A stretch of DNA of 64,000 bases from JACVRW01 sp963803245 (GTDB lineage Bacteria; Actinomycetota; Thermoleophilia; Solirubrobacterales; Thermoleophilaceae), in assembly GCA_963803245.1 (NCBI GenBank), contig CAWDLI010000003.1, positions 66,699-130,698 of the forward strand. The letters are read 5' to 3'. Positions 31,449 through 38,927 of this stretch are shown here, piece after piece. The notes under the pieces are model-generated. The model did not search any database. It was given only the letters and a program-made list of their open reading frames with translations, and was not told the origin of the DNA. Position numbers and translations under genes: made by a program. How positions within the stretch are numbered: position 1 is the first letter of the stretch; every line of letters begins with the position of its first letter.

Positions 31449-32495
31449 CTACGCGCTGACGCGGCGCGGAGGTCCGGGCTCCGCCCGCCCCGCGCGGCGC
31501 ATCAGCGCCAGGGCGAGCAGAAGCGGGAGCAGCGCCAGCCCCAGCCGGTACTGCAGCTGGTACCCCCACCAAGGGGTGAAGTCCTGGCGCATGAGCGCCC
31601 AGACGAGCGGATACGCCACGCTCGCCAGGACGAGGCCGGTGGCCAGCGCCGCCGCCCGCCGGCGCCGGGCCGTGAACCAAGTGATCACGATCGCGGCCCC
31701 GAGCACGATCCCGAAGGCCCTCATGAAGATCGGCGCGTCGAAGGCCCAGGGCGCGAAGTAGTTGGACTCGCCGCCGAAGAACACTCCTGGTGCGATTTCA
31801 CGGGGCGGCGCCAGCTCAGAGGCGGGGATCAGCTCGGGCGCGGGGAGCAGCACGATCAGCGAGGCGGCCGCCGGAAGGAGCCCCAGCGCCAGGCGGCCGA
31901 GGACCAAACGCGGCGCGCGAGGGGCCCGGCGCGGCATCGCGAGGCAGCCCGCGATCAGCAGGAGGTTCGGCAGGAGCGATGCCGCGGCGAGGTCCAGGGT
32001 GCCCGCGTCGAAGAACGAGGGCGTGCTGGCGAAGGCGAACTCGGTTCCCTTGCCGAAATGGGGCGCGATCGCGGCCACGAACGTGGCCACCGACCCGGCC
32101 AGCGCGAGCCGGCGCGCCCCTACGGCGGCACCCACGACCGCTGCCAGCGATCCGCCCAGGAGGAGCATCCAGCCCTCCCCGAGCGGCCAGTGGTCATAGC
32201 GCGGGACGAACCCGAAGGTCCACATCGTGAGCAGGGCCGCGGCGAGCGGAAGGGTCACGAGCCCGAGCGCCGAGCGCCACGGCGCCGCCCCGAGCTCCCG
32301 GACCGCCACTCCGGCTCGCGCTCGCAGTCCCGCGGCCGCGAGCGCGAGGGACTCCCGCGGAAGCTGCCGCATGCCGGATGCGTCGATGGCCTCGCGGGCG
32401 CAGTCGCGCACGACGACGGCGTCGGCGCGGCGGGGCTTCGGATAGAGGCGGGCGGCCAGCGCGGTCGCGCCGTCGCGCAGCCGATCGCCGCTCAC
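31449..32495 (-). CDS. Polytopic membrane protein co-transcribed with a PadR regulator
   Basis: 348 residues. The N-terminal ~60 residues are polar and basic, with AREAIDASG; about eight hydrophobic segments follow from residue 75 (SALGLVTLPLAAALLTMWTF, MLLLGGSLAAVVGAAVGA, LLPNLLLIAGCLAMP and others). It overlaps the PadR gene by 4 nt (ATGA type), so it is probably the PadR target in cis. PadR-linked membrane proteins are often permeases or stress sensors; no transport motif is seen. Confidence 0.75.
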   Translation of the reverse strand: MSGDRLRDGATALAARLYPKPRRADAVVVRDCAREAIDASGMRQLPRESLALAAAGLRARAGVAVRELGAAPWRSALGLVTLPLAAALLTMWTFGFVPRYDHWPLGEGWMLLLGGSLAAVVGAAVGARRLALAGSVATFVAAIAPHFGKGTEFAFASTPSFFDAGTLDLAAASLLPNLLLIAGCLAMPRRAPRAPRLVLGRLALGLLPAAASLIVLLPAPELIPASELAPPREIAPGVFFGGESNYFAPWAFDAPIFMRAFGIVLGAAIVITWFTARRRRAAALATGLVLASVAYPLVWALMRQDFTPWWGYQLQYRLGLALLPLLLALALMRRAGRAEPGPPRRVSA

Positions 32496-32821
32496 GCGAG
32501 TCCCTCCGCGGGCTTGGGTGGTGCCATACGCCGCACGACGCCGGCTGCCGCGGCGAGCCGGTCCGCCTCGTGCACGACCCTGTCGCGGCCGTCGTCGGTG
32601 ATCCGGTAGTAGCGGCGCAGGCGACCCTCGACCGTCTCCTCCCGGTCGATCTCGAGGAGACCCGTGGCCGCCATGCGATCGAGCGACCCGTACAGGGTGC
32701 CGGCCGTGAGGCGCACCCCGCCGTCGGAGAGCTCGCGGGCGCGAGCGGAGATCGCGTACCCGTGCAGGGGCCCGTCGAGCAGGGAGGCCAGGACGAAGTA
32801 GCTGGCGGGCCGAAGCTCCAT
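32492..32821 (-). CDS. PadR-family transcriptional regulator
   Basis: 109 residues: MELRPASYFVLASLLDGPLH GYAIS begins the winged helix, RLTAGTLYGSLDRMAATGLL is the recognition part, and EGRLRRYYRITDDGRDR is the wing, all diagnostic of PadR. The C-terminal dimerisation helix is short. A perfect 16-bp palindrome covers its own -10 box (32830-32845), so autorepression is likely, with release by an unknown ligand or stress. Confidence 0.92.
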   Translation of the reverse strand: MELRPASYFVLASLLDGPLHGYAISARARELSDGGVRLTAGTLYGSLDRMAATGLLEIDREETVEGRLRRYYRITDDGRDRVVHEADRLAAAAGVVRRMAPPKPAEGLA

Positions 32822-32829
32822 AGTACGGC

Positions 32830-32860
32830 AGACGATATATCGTCTACCGACCTATGTCAA
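32830..32860 (-). promoter_or_regulatory. PadR promoter with overlapping palindromic operator
   Basis: On the minus strand: TTGACA (32860-32855), a 17-bp spacer, then TATCGT (32837-32832). The palindrome AGACGATATATCGTCT (32830-32845) covers the -10 box, 8 bp from the PadR start codon. Box sequences and spacing are close to the sigma-70 ideal; operator function is inferred. Confidence 0.75.
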
Positions 32861-32864
32861 TGCC

Positions 32865-33032
32865 CTACTCGCCGTCGCTGGCGCGCGCGGCCAGGATGCC
32901 GCCCACCAGCACCAGCGCGACGGTGGCCGCCGCGCCGAACTTCACGCGGTTCTGCGCCACCTTGCGCCGGACCGCACGCACGCCGACCTGGTAGACGATC
33001 CAGCCGAGCACGGTGTATCCACGAGAGTTCAT
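32865..33032 (-). CDS. Small single-helix membrane protein at the end of the arg operon
   Basis: 55 residues: MNSRGYTVLGWIVYQVGVRA, a basic stretch VRRKVAQNRVKFG, then the helix AAATVALVLVGGILAARAS. Its ATG overlaps the argG stop (ATGA), so it is translated with the arginine genes. Family not recognised. Confidence 0.7.
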   Translation of the reverse strand: MNSRGYTVLGWIVYQVGVRAVRRKVAQNRVKFGAAATVALVLVGGILAARASDGE

Positions 33033-34303
33033 GAGTCCCCTTCTTCCCGATTTCGGATCTTGTACGCCATTCGCGATTGGAGGCTCCACAGCTCGATGAA
33101 TCCGGGGCTGGCCTGCTGGGAGAAGAGCCCGCCGGACTCGCCGAAGCCGGCAAGCGCCTGGTCGTAGAGGGCGTTGGGCGACTGCCTGGCCACCGGCCGG
33201 GCCGAGCCCTTGTACAGCCGCATGGTGATCGACCCCGTGGCCTGTTCGTTCACTGACTCCATGAACGCGCTCAGGTCCCCCAGCAGGGGCTCGTGCCAGA
33301 GCCCCGCGTACACGAGGAACGCCCACTGGTTGTCGAGCTGCGGCTTGAAGTTGTTCTGGTGGATGGTGCCCACGAGCTTCTCGAGCTCCTTGTGCGCCGG
33401 CAGGATGATCGCCGCGGCGGGCACCTCGTAGAGGTCGCGCACCTTCAGCCCGACGATCCGGTCCTCCACGTGGTCCACGATGCCGACCCCGTGGCGGGCG
33501 CCGATCTCGCCGGCCCGCTCGAGCAGCTCCACCAGCCCGAGCCGCTCGCCGTCGAGCGCCACCGGGCGGCCGCGCTCGAACTCCACGACCACGTCCTGGG
33601 CCTCGTCGGGCGCCTCCTCCGGCCTCGTGACGAGCTGGAACACGTCGTCGTGCGGCGGCTCGGCCAGGTCCTCGATCGGCCCGCCCTCGGACGAGCGCCC
33701 CCAGAGGTTGTCGTCGATCGAGTACGGCACCGCCTCGGCGCCGCCCTTCACCGGGATGCCGTGCTCGCGCGCGTAGGCGATCTCCTCCTCGCGCCCCATC
33801 TGCCAGCCGCGCACCGGAGCGATGATCTTCATCTCCGGCGCGAGCGCCAACACCGTGGACTCGATCCGCACCTGGTCGTTGCCCTTGCCGGTGCAGCCGT
33901 GGGCGATCGTGTCGCAGCCGGACTCGCGCGCCTTCTCCACCGCGAGCTTCGCGATCAGCGGCCGCCCGAGCGCGGTGAACAGCGGGTAGCCGCCGCCGTA
34001 GAGCGCATTCGCCTTGATGGCGGGCAGCACGTAGTGCTCGGCGAACTCCTCGCGCGCGTCGACCACATGGCAGTCGAGCGCCCCCAGCTGGAGCGCCTTG
34101 CCGCGCACCACGTCGAACTCCTCGCCCGGCTGGCCGAGGTTCACGGTCAGGGCGACCACCTCGGCCTCGTACTCGTCCTGGATCCACTTGAGCATCACGC
34201 TCGTGTCGAGCCCGCCCGAGTAGAGCAGCAGCACGCGGCCGACCTCGCCCGGCTCGGCCTCGTAGGACGCCGTGGCCCTCAGCGTTGTGCGCTCCTCGGT
34301 CAT
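33029..34303 (-). CDS. argG: Argininosuccinate synthase
   Basis: 424 residues. It joins citrulline and aspartate with ATP in the seventh step of arginine synthesis. The ATP-binding P-loop VLLLYSGGLDTSVMLKWIQD and GCTGKGNDQVR motif are clear, as are the citrulline/aspartate contacts YSIDDNLWGRSSEGG. An N-terminal extension of ~20 residues (MTEERTTLRATASYEAEPGE) precedes the core. It overlaps the upstream GGCT-like gene by 4 nt and the downstream membrane protein by 3 nt. Confidence 0.96.
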   Translation of the reverse strand: MTEERTTLRATASYEAEPGEVGRVLLLYSGGLDTSVMLKWIQDEYEAEVVALTVNLGQPGEEFDVVRGKALQLGALDCHVVDAREEFAEHYVLPAIKANALYGGGYPLFTALGRPLIAKLAVEKARESGCDTIAHGCTGKGNDQVRIESTVLALAPEMKIIAPVRGWQMGREEEIAYAREHGIPVKGGAEAVPYSIDDNLWGRSSEGGPIEDLAEPPHDDVFQLVTRPEEAPDEAQDVVVEFERGRPVALDGERLGLVELLERAGEIGARHGVGIVDHVEDRIVGLKVRDLYEVPAAAIILPAHKELEKLVGTIHQNNFKPQLDNQWAFLVYAGLWHEPLLGDLSAFMESVNEQATGSITMRLYKGSARPVARQSPNALYDQALAGFGESGGLFSQQASPGFIELWSLQSRMAYKIRNREEGDS

Positions 34304-34746
34304 GGGGCGGTCACGCTACCGCGCAGCACCGACTCGAGGGTCGCGAGCCACTCGTCGGGCAGGCCGCGATCGCGCGCGCCGCTCAGCACGAGCGAGGCGT
34401 ACTCCGGCGTGGCCGGCGGCGCCTCGGGGTCCTTGTCGATCACCTCGTAGGTGACCGCGGGCCTGAGCTCGCCGTCGAGGTCCACCTCCACGTCCCGGCG
34501 GCGGTAGGCGAAGCCGGCACCCTCCTTGCGGTCGAGCGCGGCCAGGGCCGTCTCCGGCGCGTCGTAGGCGGCTCCCCACACCCGCTCCCCGGGCGCGAAC
34601 AGCACATCGGCCACCCCGCCGCCCCAGCGGATCGAGCGGCGCGTGAGCGCCAGCTGGAAGTCGGGCAGCACCGCCGCACCCAGGAAGCGCGCCTCCGGCG
34701 CCACCTCCGCGGCGGCGAGGTTGCTGCCGTAGGCGAAGAGCAGCAC
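34300..34746 (-). CDS. Gamma-glutamylcyclotransferase-like protein inside the arg operon
   Basis: 148 residues from GTG 34746, 2 nt after the argD stop. The GGCT fold signature LLFAYGSNLA is at the N-terminus, with LTRRSIRWGGGVADVLFAPG, VWGAAYDAPETALAALDRKE (the family Glu region) and RRRDVEVDLDG. GGCT-like enzymes act on gamma-glutamyl amines or peptides. Its fixed place between argD and argG suggests a link to glutamate-derived intermediates, but that is inference. Confidence 0.8.
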   Translation of the reverse strand: MLLFAYGSNLAAAEVAPEARFLGAAVLPDFQLALTRRSIRWGGGVADVLFAPGERVWGAAYDAPETALAALDRKEGAGFAYRRRDVEVDLDGELRPAVTYEVIDKDPEAPPATPEYASLVLSGARDRGLPDEWLATLESVLRGSVTAP

Positions 34747-34748
34747 GG

Positions 34749-35885
34749 TCAGGCCACCAGCCGGCCGATGCGCAGCACGGCCTCGTCGATCTCGTCGCCG
34801 GACACCGTGAGCGGCGGCAGCAGGCGCACCGTGTCCGGGCCGGTGGCGTTCAGGACGAGCCGCTCGTCGAGCAGCGCCCGCCGCACGAGGCCGGGCGCGT
34901 CCGGGGCGCGGAACGCGAGCATCAGCCCCAGGCCGCGAACCTCGAGGCCGAGGTCGCGCAGGCCGGCCGCGAGACGAAGGCCCTTCTCGCGCACCGCTGC
35001 AAGGAACGCCTCGTCGTCGATCGTGTCGAGCACCGCGTTGGCGGCGGCCGTGACCACCGGGCCGCCGGCGAAGGTGGAGCCGTGGTCGCCCGGCTGGAGC
35101 ACGTCGGCATGCGCGGGGGCGGCCACGCAGGCGCCGATCGGCAGGCCTCCTCCGAGTCCCTTCGCCACGGTCATCACGTCCGGCTCGATGCCCAGCTGCT
35201 GCCACGCCCAGAGCGTGCCCGTGCGCCCCATCCCGCACTGGATCTCGTCGAGCACGAGCAGCGCGTCGTGCGCGTCGCATGCCTCGCGGGCGGCGGCCAG
35301 GAGCTCGGGGTCGACGGGATGGATGCCGCCCTCGCCCTGCACGGGCTCGAGGATCACGGCGGCCACGTCGTCGTCCACGGGAAGCGGTCCTCCGCGCGGC
35401 GCGACGCTGAACCCGGGCACGAGCGGTGCGAAGGGCGCCTGCTTCGACTCCTGCGGCGTGGCCGACAGCGCCCCCATGGTGCGTCCGTGGAAGGCCCCCT
35501 CGAGCACCACGAAGCGACCGCCCGGCTTGCGCCGCCGGGCCAGCTTGATCGCGCACTCGATCGCCTCGGCCCCGGAGTTGCAGAAGAACACCTTGCCCCC
35601 GAGCGAGGCGTCGGCGAGCCTGCGCGCGAGCCGCATCGCGGGCTCGGTGTAGAACAGGTTGCCCACGTGCATGAGCCGCCCGGCCTGGTCGCGCACCGCC
35701 TCCACCACTCGCGGGTGGCAGTGGCCCAGCTGGGTCACCGAGATACCGCTCAGGAAGTCGAGGTACTCCTGGCCGTCCGAATCCCAGAGCCACGTGCCCT
35801 CGCCGCGCACGAACTCCACCGGCTGGCGGGCGTAGGTGCCCATCACCGCCTCGCGCTCGAGCTCCCTGAGCACGTCTAGGGCCAC
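34749..35885 (-). CDS. argD: Acetylornithine aminotransferase
   Basis: 378 residues, class III PLP aminotransferase that forms N-acetylornithine from N-acetylglutamate semialdehyde and glutamate. Visible: VFFCNSGAEAIECAIKLARR (cofactor phosphate loop), EGAFHGRTMGALSAT, LLVLDEIQCGMGRTG (Asp on the pyridine N) and MTVAKGLGGGLPIGA with the Schiff-base Lys. GTG 35885 lies inside the end of argB (10-nt overlap); a later in-frame ATG would shorten it by 14 residues. Confidence 0.95.
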   Translation of the reverse strand: MALDVLRELEREAVMGTYARQPVEFVRGEGTWLWDSDGQEYLDFLSGISVTQLGHCHPRVVEAVRDQAGRLMHVGNLFYTEPAMRLARRLADASLGGKVFFCNSGAEAIECAIKLARRRKPGGRFVVLEGAFHGRTMGALSATPQESKQAPFAPLVPGFSVAPRGGPLPVDDDVAAVILEPVQGEGGIHPVDPELLAAAREACDAHDALLVLDEIQCGMGRTGTLWAWQQLGIEPDVMTVAKGLGGGLPIGACVAAPAHADVLQPGDHGSTFAGGPVVTAAANAVLDTIDDEAFLAAVREKGLRLAAGLRDLGLEVRGLGLMLAFRAPDAPGLVRRALLDERLVLNATGPDTVRLLPPLTVSGDEIDEAVLRIGRLVA

Positions 35886-36715
35886 AGCTTGGTCCCGCTG
35901 CCCTCGTCGGTGAACAGCTCGAGCAGCAGCGAGTGCGGCTCGCGCCCGTCGAGGATGTGCGCGTTGTCCACGCCGGCGTCGAGGGCGTGCAGGCAGGCCT
36001 CGAGCTTGGGCCGCATCCCTCCGCCCACCTCCGGGAGACGCTGCCGCACCTCGTCGGCGCGCGCCTCCGAGATGCGGCTGGCCGGATCGTCCGGGTCGGC
36101 CCGCCAGCCCTCAACGTCCGTCAGGAAGACGACCTTGAACGCCCCGAGTGCCTCGGCCACTGCCGCGGCCGCGGAGTCCGCGTTCACGTTGTAGGAATGG
36201 CCCGCGCGGTCGGCGCCCACCGACGCCACGACCGGGATGTAGTCCTCGGCGATGTGGTTGAGCACGCTCACGTCCACGTGCTCGATGTCCCCCACCATCC
36301 CCATGTCGGTCTCGCCGCCGAGGCGCTTCTTGACGGTGAACAGCTGCCCGTCGTCGCCGCACAGCCCCACGGCCGGCTGCCCGTGGCGGTTGAGGCGCAG
36401 CACGATGTCCTTGTTCTGCTTGCCGACGAGCACCATCTTGGCCACCTCGACCGTGGCCTCGTCGGACACGCGCAGGCCGTCCACGAAGCGCACCTCCATG
36501 CCGAGCCGCTCCATGTAATGGGTGATGTCGGGGCCGCCCCCGTGCACCACCACGGGGTTCATCCCCACGTACTTGAGGAGCACCACGTCGCGCGCGAAGT
36601 CCTCCTTGAGCGCGGGATCGGTCATCGCCGCGCCCCCGTACTTGATCACCACCGTCTTGCCGTGGAACTCCCGGATGTACGGGAGCGCCTCGAGGAGCGT
36701 TGCTACGTCCCTCAT
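35876..36715 (-). CDS. argB: Acetylglutamate kinase
   Basis: 279 residues. It phosphorylates N-acetylglutamate, commonly the arginine-feedback step. Motifs: TVVIKYGGAAMTDPALKEDF (ATP loop with Lys), VVVHGGGPDITHYMERLG (substrate loop), SYNVNADSAAAAVAEALGAF and VVFLTDVEG. The N-terminal helix (MRDVATLLEALPYIREFHGK) is the arginine-sensitive type found in feedback-inhibited kinases. Starts overlapping the argJ stop (ATGA). Confidence 0.96.
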   Translation of the reverse strand: MRDVATLLEALPYIREFHGKTVVIKYGGAAMTDPALKEDFARDVVLLKYVGMNPVVVHGGGPDITHYMERLGMEVRFVDGLRVSDEATVEVAKMVLVGKQNKDIVLRLNRHGQPAVGLCGDDGQLFTVKKRLGGETDMGMVGDIEHVDVSVLNHIAEDYIPVVASVGADRAGHSYNVNADSAAAAVAEALGAFKVVFLTDVEGWRADPDDPASRISEARADEVRQRLPEVGGGMRPKLEACLHALDAGVDNAHILDGREPHSLLLELFTDEGSGTKLWP

Positions 36716-37950
36716 GACGTGTAGGTCGCGTTGAGTCGCACGTACCCCTCCGAGAGATCGCTGAAGAAGACCTCGGTCTCGCCGCCCTCGCCCGGCAGGG
36801 TCAGCTCGAACTCCACCTCGGGCGCCGCGAACGCCGCTTCGAGCGCCCGCAGCTCCTCGGCACCGAGATCCACCGCATCGCCCGCGGACACCACCTGGCG
36901 TCCCTCGATCTCGAGGTCCGCCACGAACGCCTCCCCGTGCGGCCACACCTGGCCCGCCGCCTGCAGCACGCGGCCGAAGTTCGGGTCGGCGCCGTTGAGC
37001 GCGGTCTTGACGAGCGGGGAGTTGGCCACCGCCCGCGCGACGGTCTCCACCGTGTCTGCCCGGCCGCGCACGACCACCCTTCCGATGCGCTCGGCGCCCT
37101 CGCCGTCGCTCACGATCTCGATCGCCAGCTGGCGCAGCAGCGCGTCCAGCGCCTCGCCGAGGGCGATCTCGTCGGGGCTCTCCGGCTCCACCGCCACCCC
37201 GGAGGCGCCGCCGGCCTGGACGACGACCGTGTCGCTCGTGGAGAGCTGCCCGTCCACGCTGATGCGATCGAACGAGCGCTTGACGCACACGCCCGTGAGG
37301 AGCTCGACCGACTCGGGCGCCAGCCGCGCGTCGGTCTGCACGAAGCAGAACGTCGTGGCGTAGCGCGGGGAGATCATGCCGGCGCCCTTGGCCTGGGCGG
37401 ACAGAGTGACCGTGCCCGACGGCAGCTCCACCTGGAGGCACGCGCGCTTGGGGCCGCGGTCGCTCGTGAGGATCGCCTCCGAGAACGACGACGCGTCCGG
37501 GACGAGCGCGGCGCACGCTGCGCGTATGCCGGCCAGCGCGGGCTCGCGCGGGAGCTGCGTGCCGATCACCCCGGTCGAGGCCACCGCCACCTGCTCCGGC
37601 GCGACGCCCAGCACCTCCGCGGTGGTCGCCTGCTGGGCGACGGCGGTCTCGAGGCCGCGCCGGCCGTCGCCCACGTTCGAATGAGCGGCGTTGGCGGCCA
37701 CCGCCCGCAGCGCGTCCGTGCGCGCCTCGCGCGACACGACCACCGGCGCGCCCACGCGCGCGTTGGTGGTGAAGCGCGCCGCCGAGACCGTGTCGGGTGC
37801 GTCGCTCACGAGCACGCCCACGTCGAGGCCCTCGGGCTTGAGGCCGGCCGCGACGCCGGCCGCCCGGAAGCCCGGCGCCAGCCCGGTGGGCTCGAGCTCG
37901 GTCACGTGCGCCGGGCGCTCGACCCACCGCGAGCGGAAGAAGCTGCTCAC
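36712..37950 (-). CDS. argJ: Glutamate N-acetyltransferase / N-acetylglutamate synthase
   Basis: 412 residues; recycles the acetyl group from acetylornithine to glutamate. The family processes itself before a Thr, here in the ATTFCFVQTDA stretch after AQAKGAGMISPR. Also visible: STGVIGTQLP and the C-terminal NSPLVKTALNGADPNFGRVL Q. Its presence means the cyclic arginine pathway and that no argE is needed here. Four-nucleotide overlaps on both sides (argC stop, argB start). Confidence 0.95.
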   Translation of the reverse strand: MSSFFRSRWVERPAHVTELEPTGLAPGFRAAGVAAGLKPEGLDVGVLVSDAPDTVSAARFTTNARVGAPVVVSREARTDALRAVAANAAHSNVGDGRRGLETAVAQQATTAEVLGVAPEQVAVASTGVIGTQLPREPALAGIRAACAALVPDASSFSEAILTSDRGPKRACLQVELPSGTVTLSAQAKGAGMISPRYATTFCFVQTDARLAPESVELLTGVCVKRSFDRISVDGQLSTSDTVVVQAGGASGVAVEPESPDEIALGEALDALLRQLAIEIVSDGEGAERIGRVVVRGRADTVETVARAVANSPLVKTALNGADPNFGRVLQAAGQVWPHGEAFVADLEIEGRQVVSAGDAVDLGAEELRALEAAFAAPEVEFELTLPGEGGETEVFFSDLSEGYVRLNATYTS

Positions 37951-38927
37951 TCCAATCCCTCCGTCTCGGGCAGCCCCAGCATCAGGTTCAGGTCCTGGAG
38001 CGCCTGTCCGGCGGCGCCCTTCCAGAGGTTGTCGATGGCGCCGAACGCGATCGTCCGGTCGCCCACGACGGTCACGTGGACCCGGCAGCGGTTGGTGTCC
38101 TGCACGTGCCGCGTGTGCGGCGCCTCGTCCACGACGTCGATGAACGGCTCGGCGGCGTAGGCCTCGCGATAGAGCTCGGCGGCCTCGTCCTTCGTGAGGC
38201 CCGGAACCGTGAGGTAACAGGTGGCGAGAATGCCCTGGTCGAGCGGGACGAGGTGGGTCACGAAGCTGAAGCGCCCCGGCCCGAGCTCCTGCTCGATCTC
38301 CGCGCTGTGGCGGTGGCCCTCGACCTTGTAGGCGTTCACGTTCTCTGCCGCCGACGAGTAGTGCGTCTCCTCGGTGGCCTCCCGACCCGCGCCCGACACG
38401 CCGGCCTTGATGTCGAACACGGCGTCGTCGATCCGGCCGCGCAACGGCAGCGTGGCCAGCAGAGCGGCGGTGGAGTTGCAGCCCGGACCGGCCACCAGGG
38501 AGGCGGCGGCGATCTCCCCGCGGTGGGCCTCGGGCAGGCCGTACACGGCCTCCGCGAGCAGCTCGGGCGCCTCGTGCGGCTGGTACCAGCGCTCGTAGCT
38601 CGCCTGGTCGAGCCGGAAGTCGGCCGACAGGTCCACCACCTTCAGCCCGCGCTCGCGCAGCTCCTTCACCGCGCGCGCGGCGGTCTTGTGCGGATAGGCC
38701 ACCATGGCCGCGTCGGCCCGCTCCGCAACCGCGTCGGCGTCGAACTCCTCGAGGACCCGGGTCACGCCGTAGCGCGGATAGAGCTCGTCGTGACGGCGAC
38801 CCGCGTCGGCGCGTGCCGTGGCCACCGTCAGCTCGAGCGACGGGTGGCGGTCCACGAGCCGCGCGCAGAGCGCGCCGCCGAAGCCGGCGGCGCCGAGCAC
38901 GGCCACGCGTGTGCCGGCGTCAGGCAC
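37947..38927 (-). CDS. argC: N-acetyl-gamma-glutamyl-phosphate reductase
   Basis: 326 residues from GTG 38927. NADPH-binding VAVLGAAGFGGALCARLVDR at the N-terminus; catalytic Cys in AGPGCNSTAALLA; His-containing HYSSAAENVNAYKVEGHRHS. It reduces acetylglutamyl phosphate to the semialdehyde. The start overlaps the pheT stop by 8 nt, tying arginine synthesis to the Phe-tRNA synthetase mRNA. Confidence 0.95.
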   Translation of the reverse strand: MPDAGTRVAVLGAAGFGGALCARLVDRHPSLELTVATARADAGRRHDELYPRYGVTRVLEEFDADAVAERADAAMVAYPHKTAARAVKELRERGLKVVDLSADFRLDQASYERWYQPHEAPELLAEAVYGLPEAHRGEIAAASLVAGPGCNSTAALLATLPLRGRIDDAVFDIKAGVSGAGREATEETHYSSAAENVNAYKVEGHRHSAEIEQELGPGRFSFVTHLVPLDQGILATCYLTVPGLTKDEAAELYREAYAAEPFIDVVDEAPHTRHVQDTNRCRVHVTVVGDRTIAFGAIDNLWKGAAGQALQDLNLMLGLPETEGLE

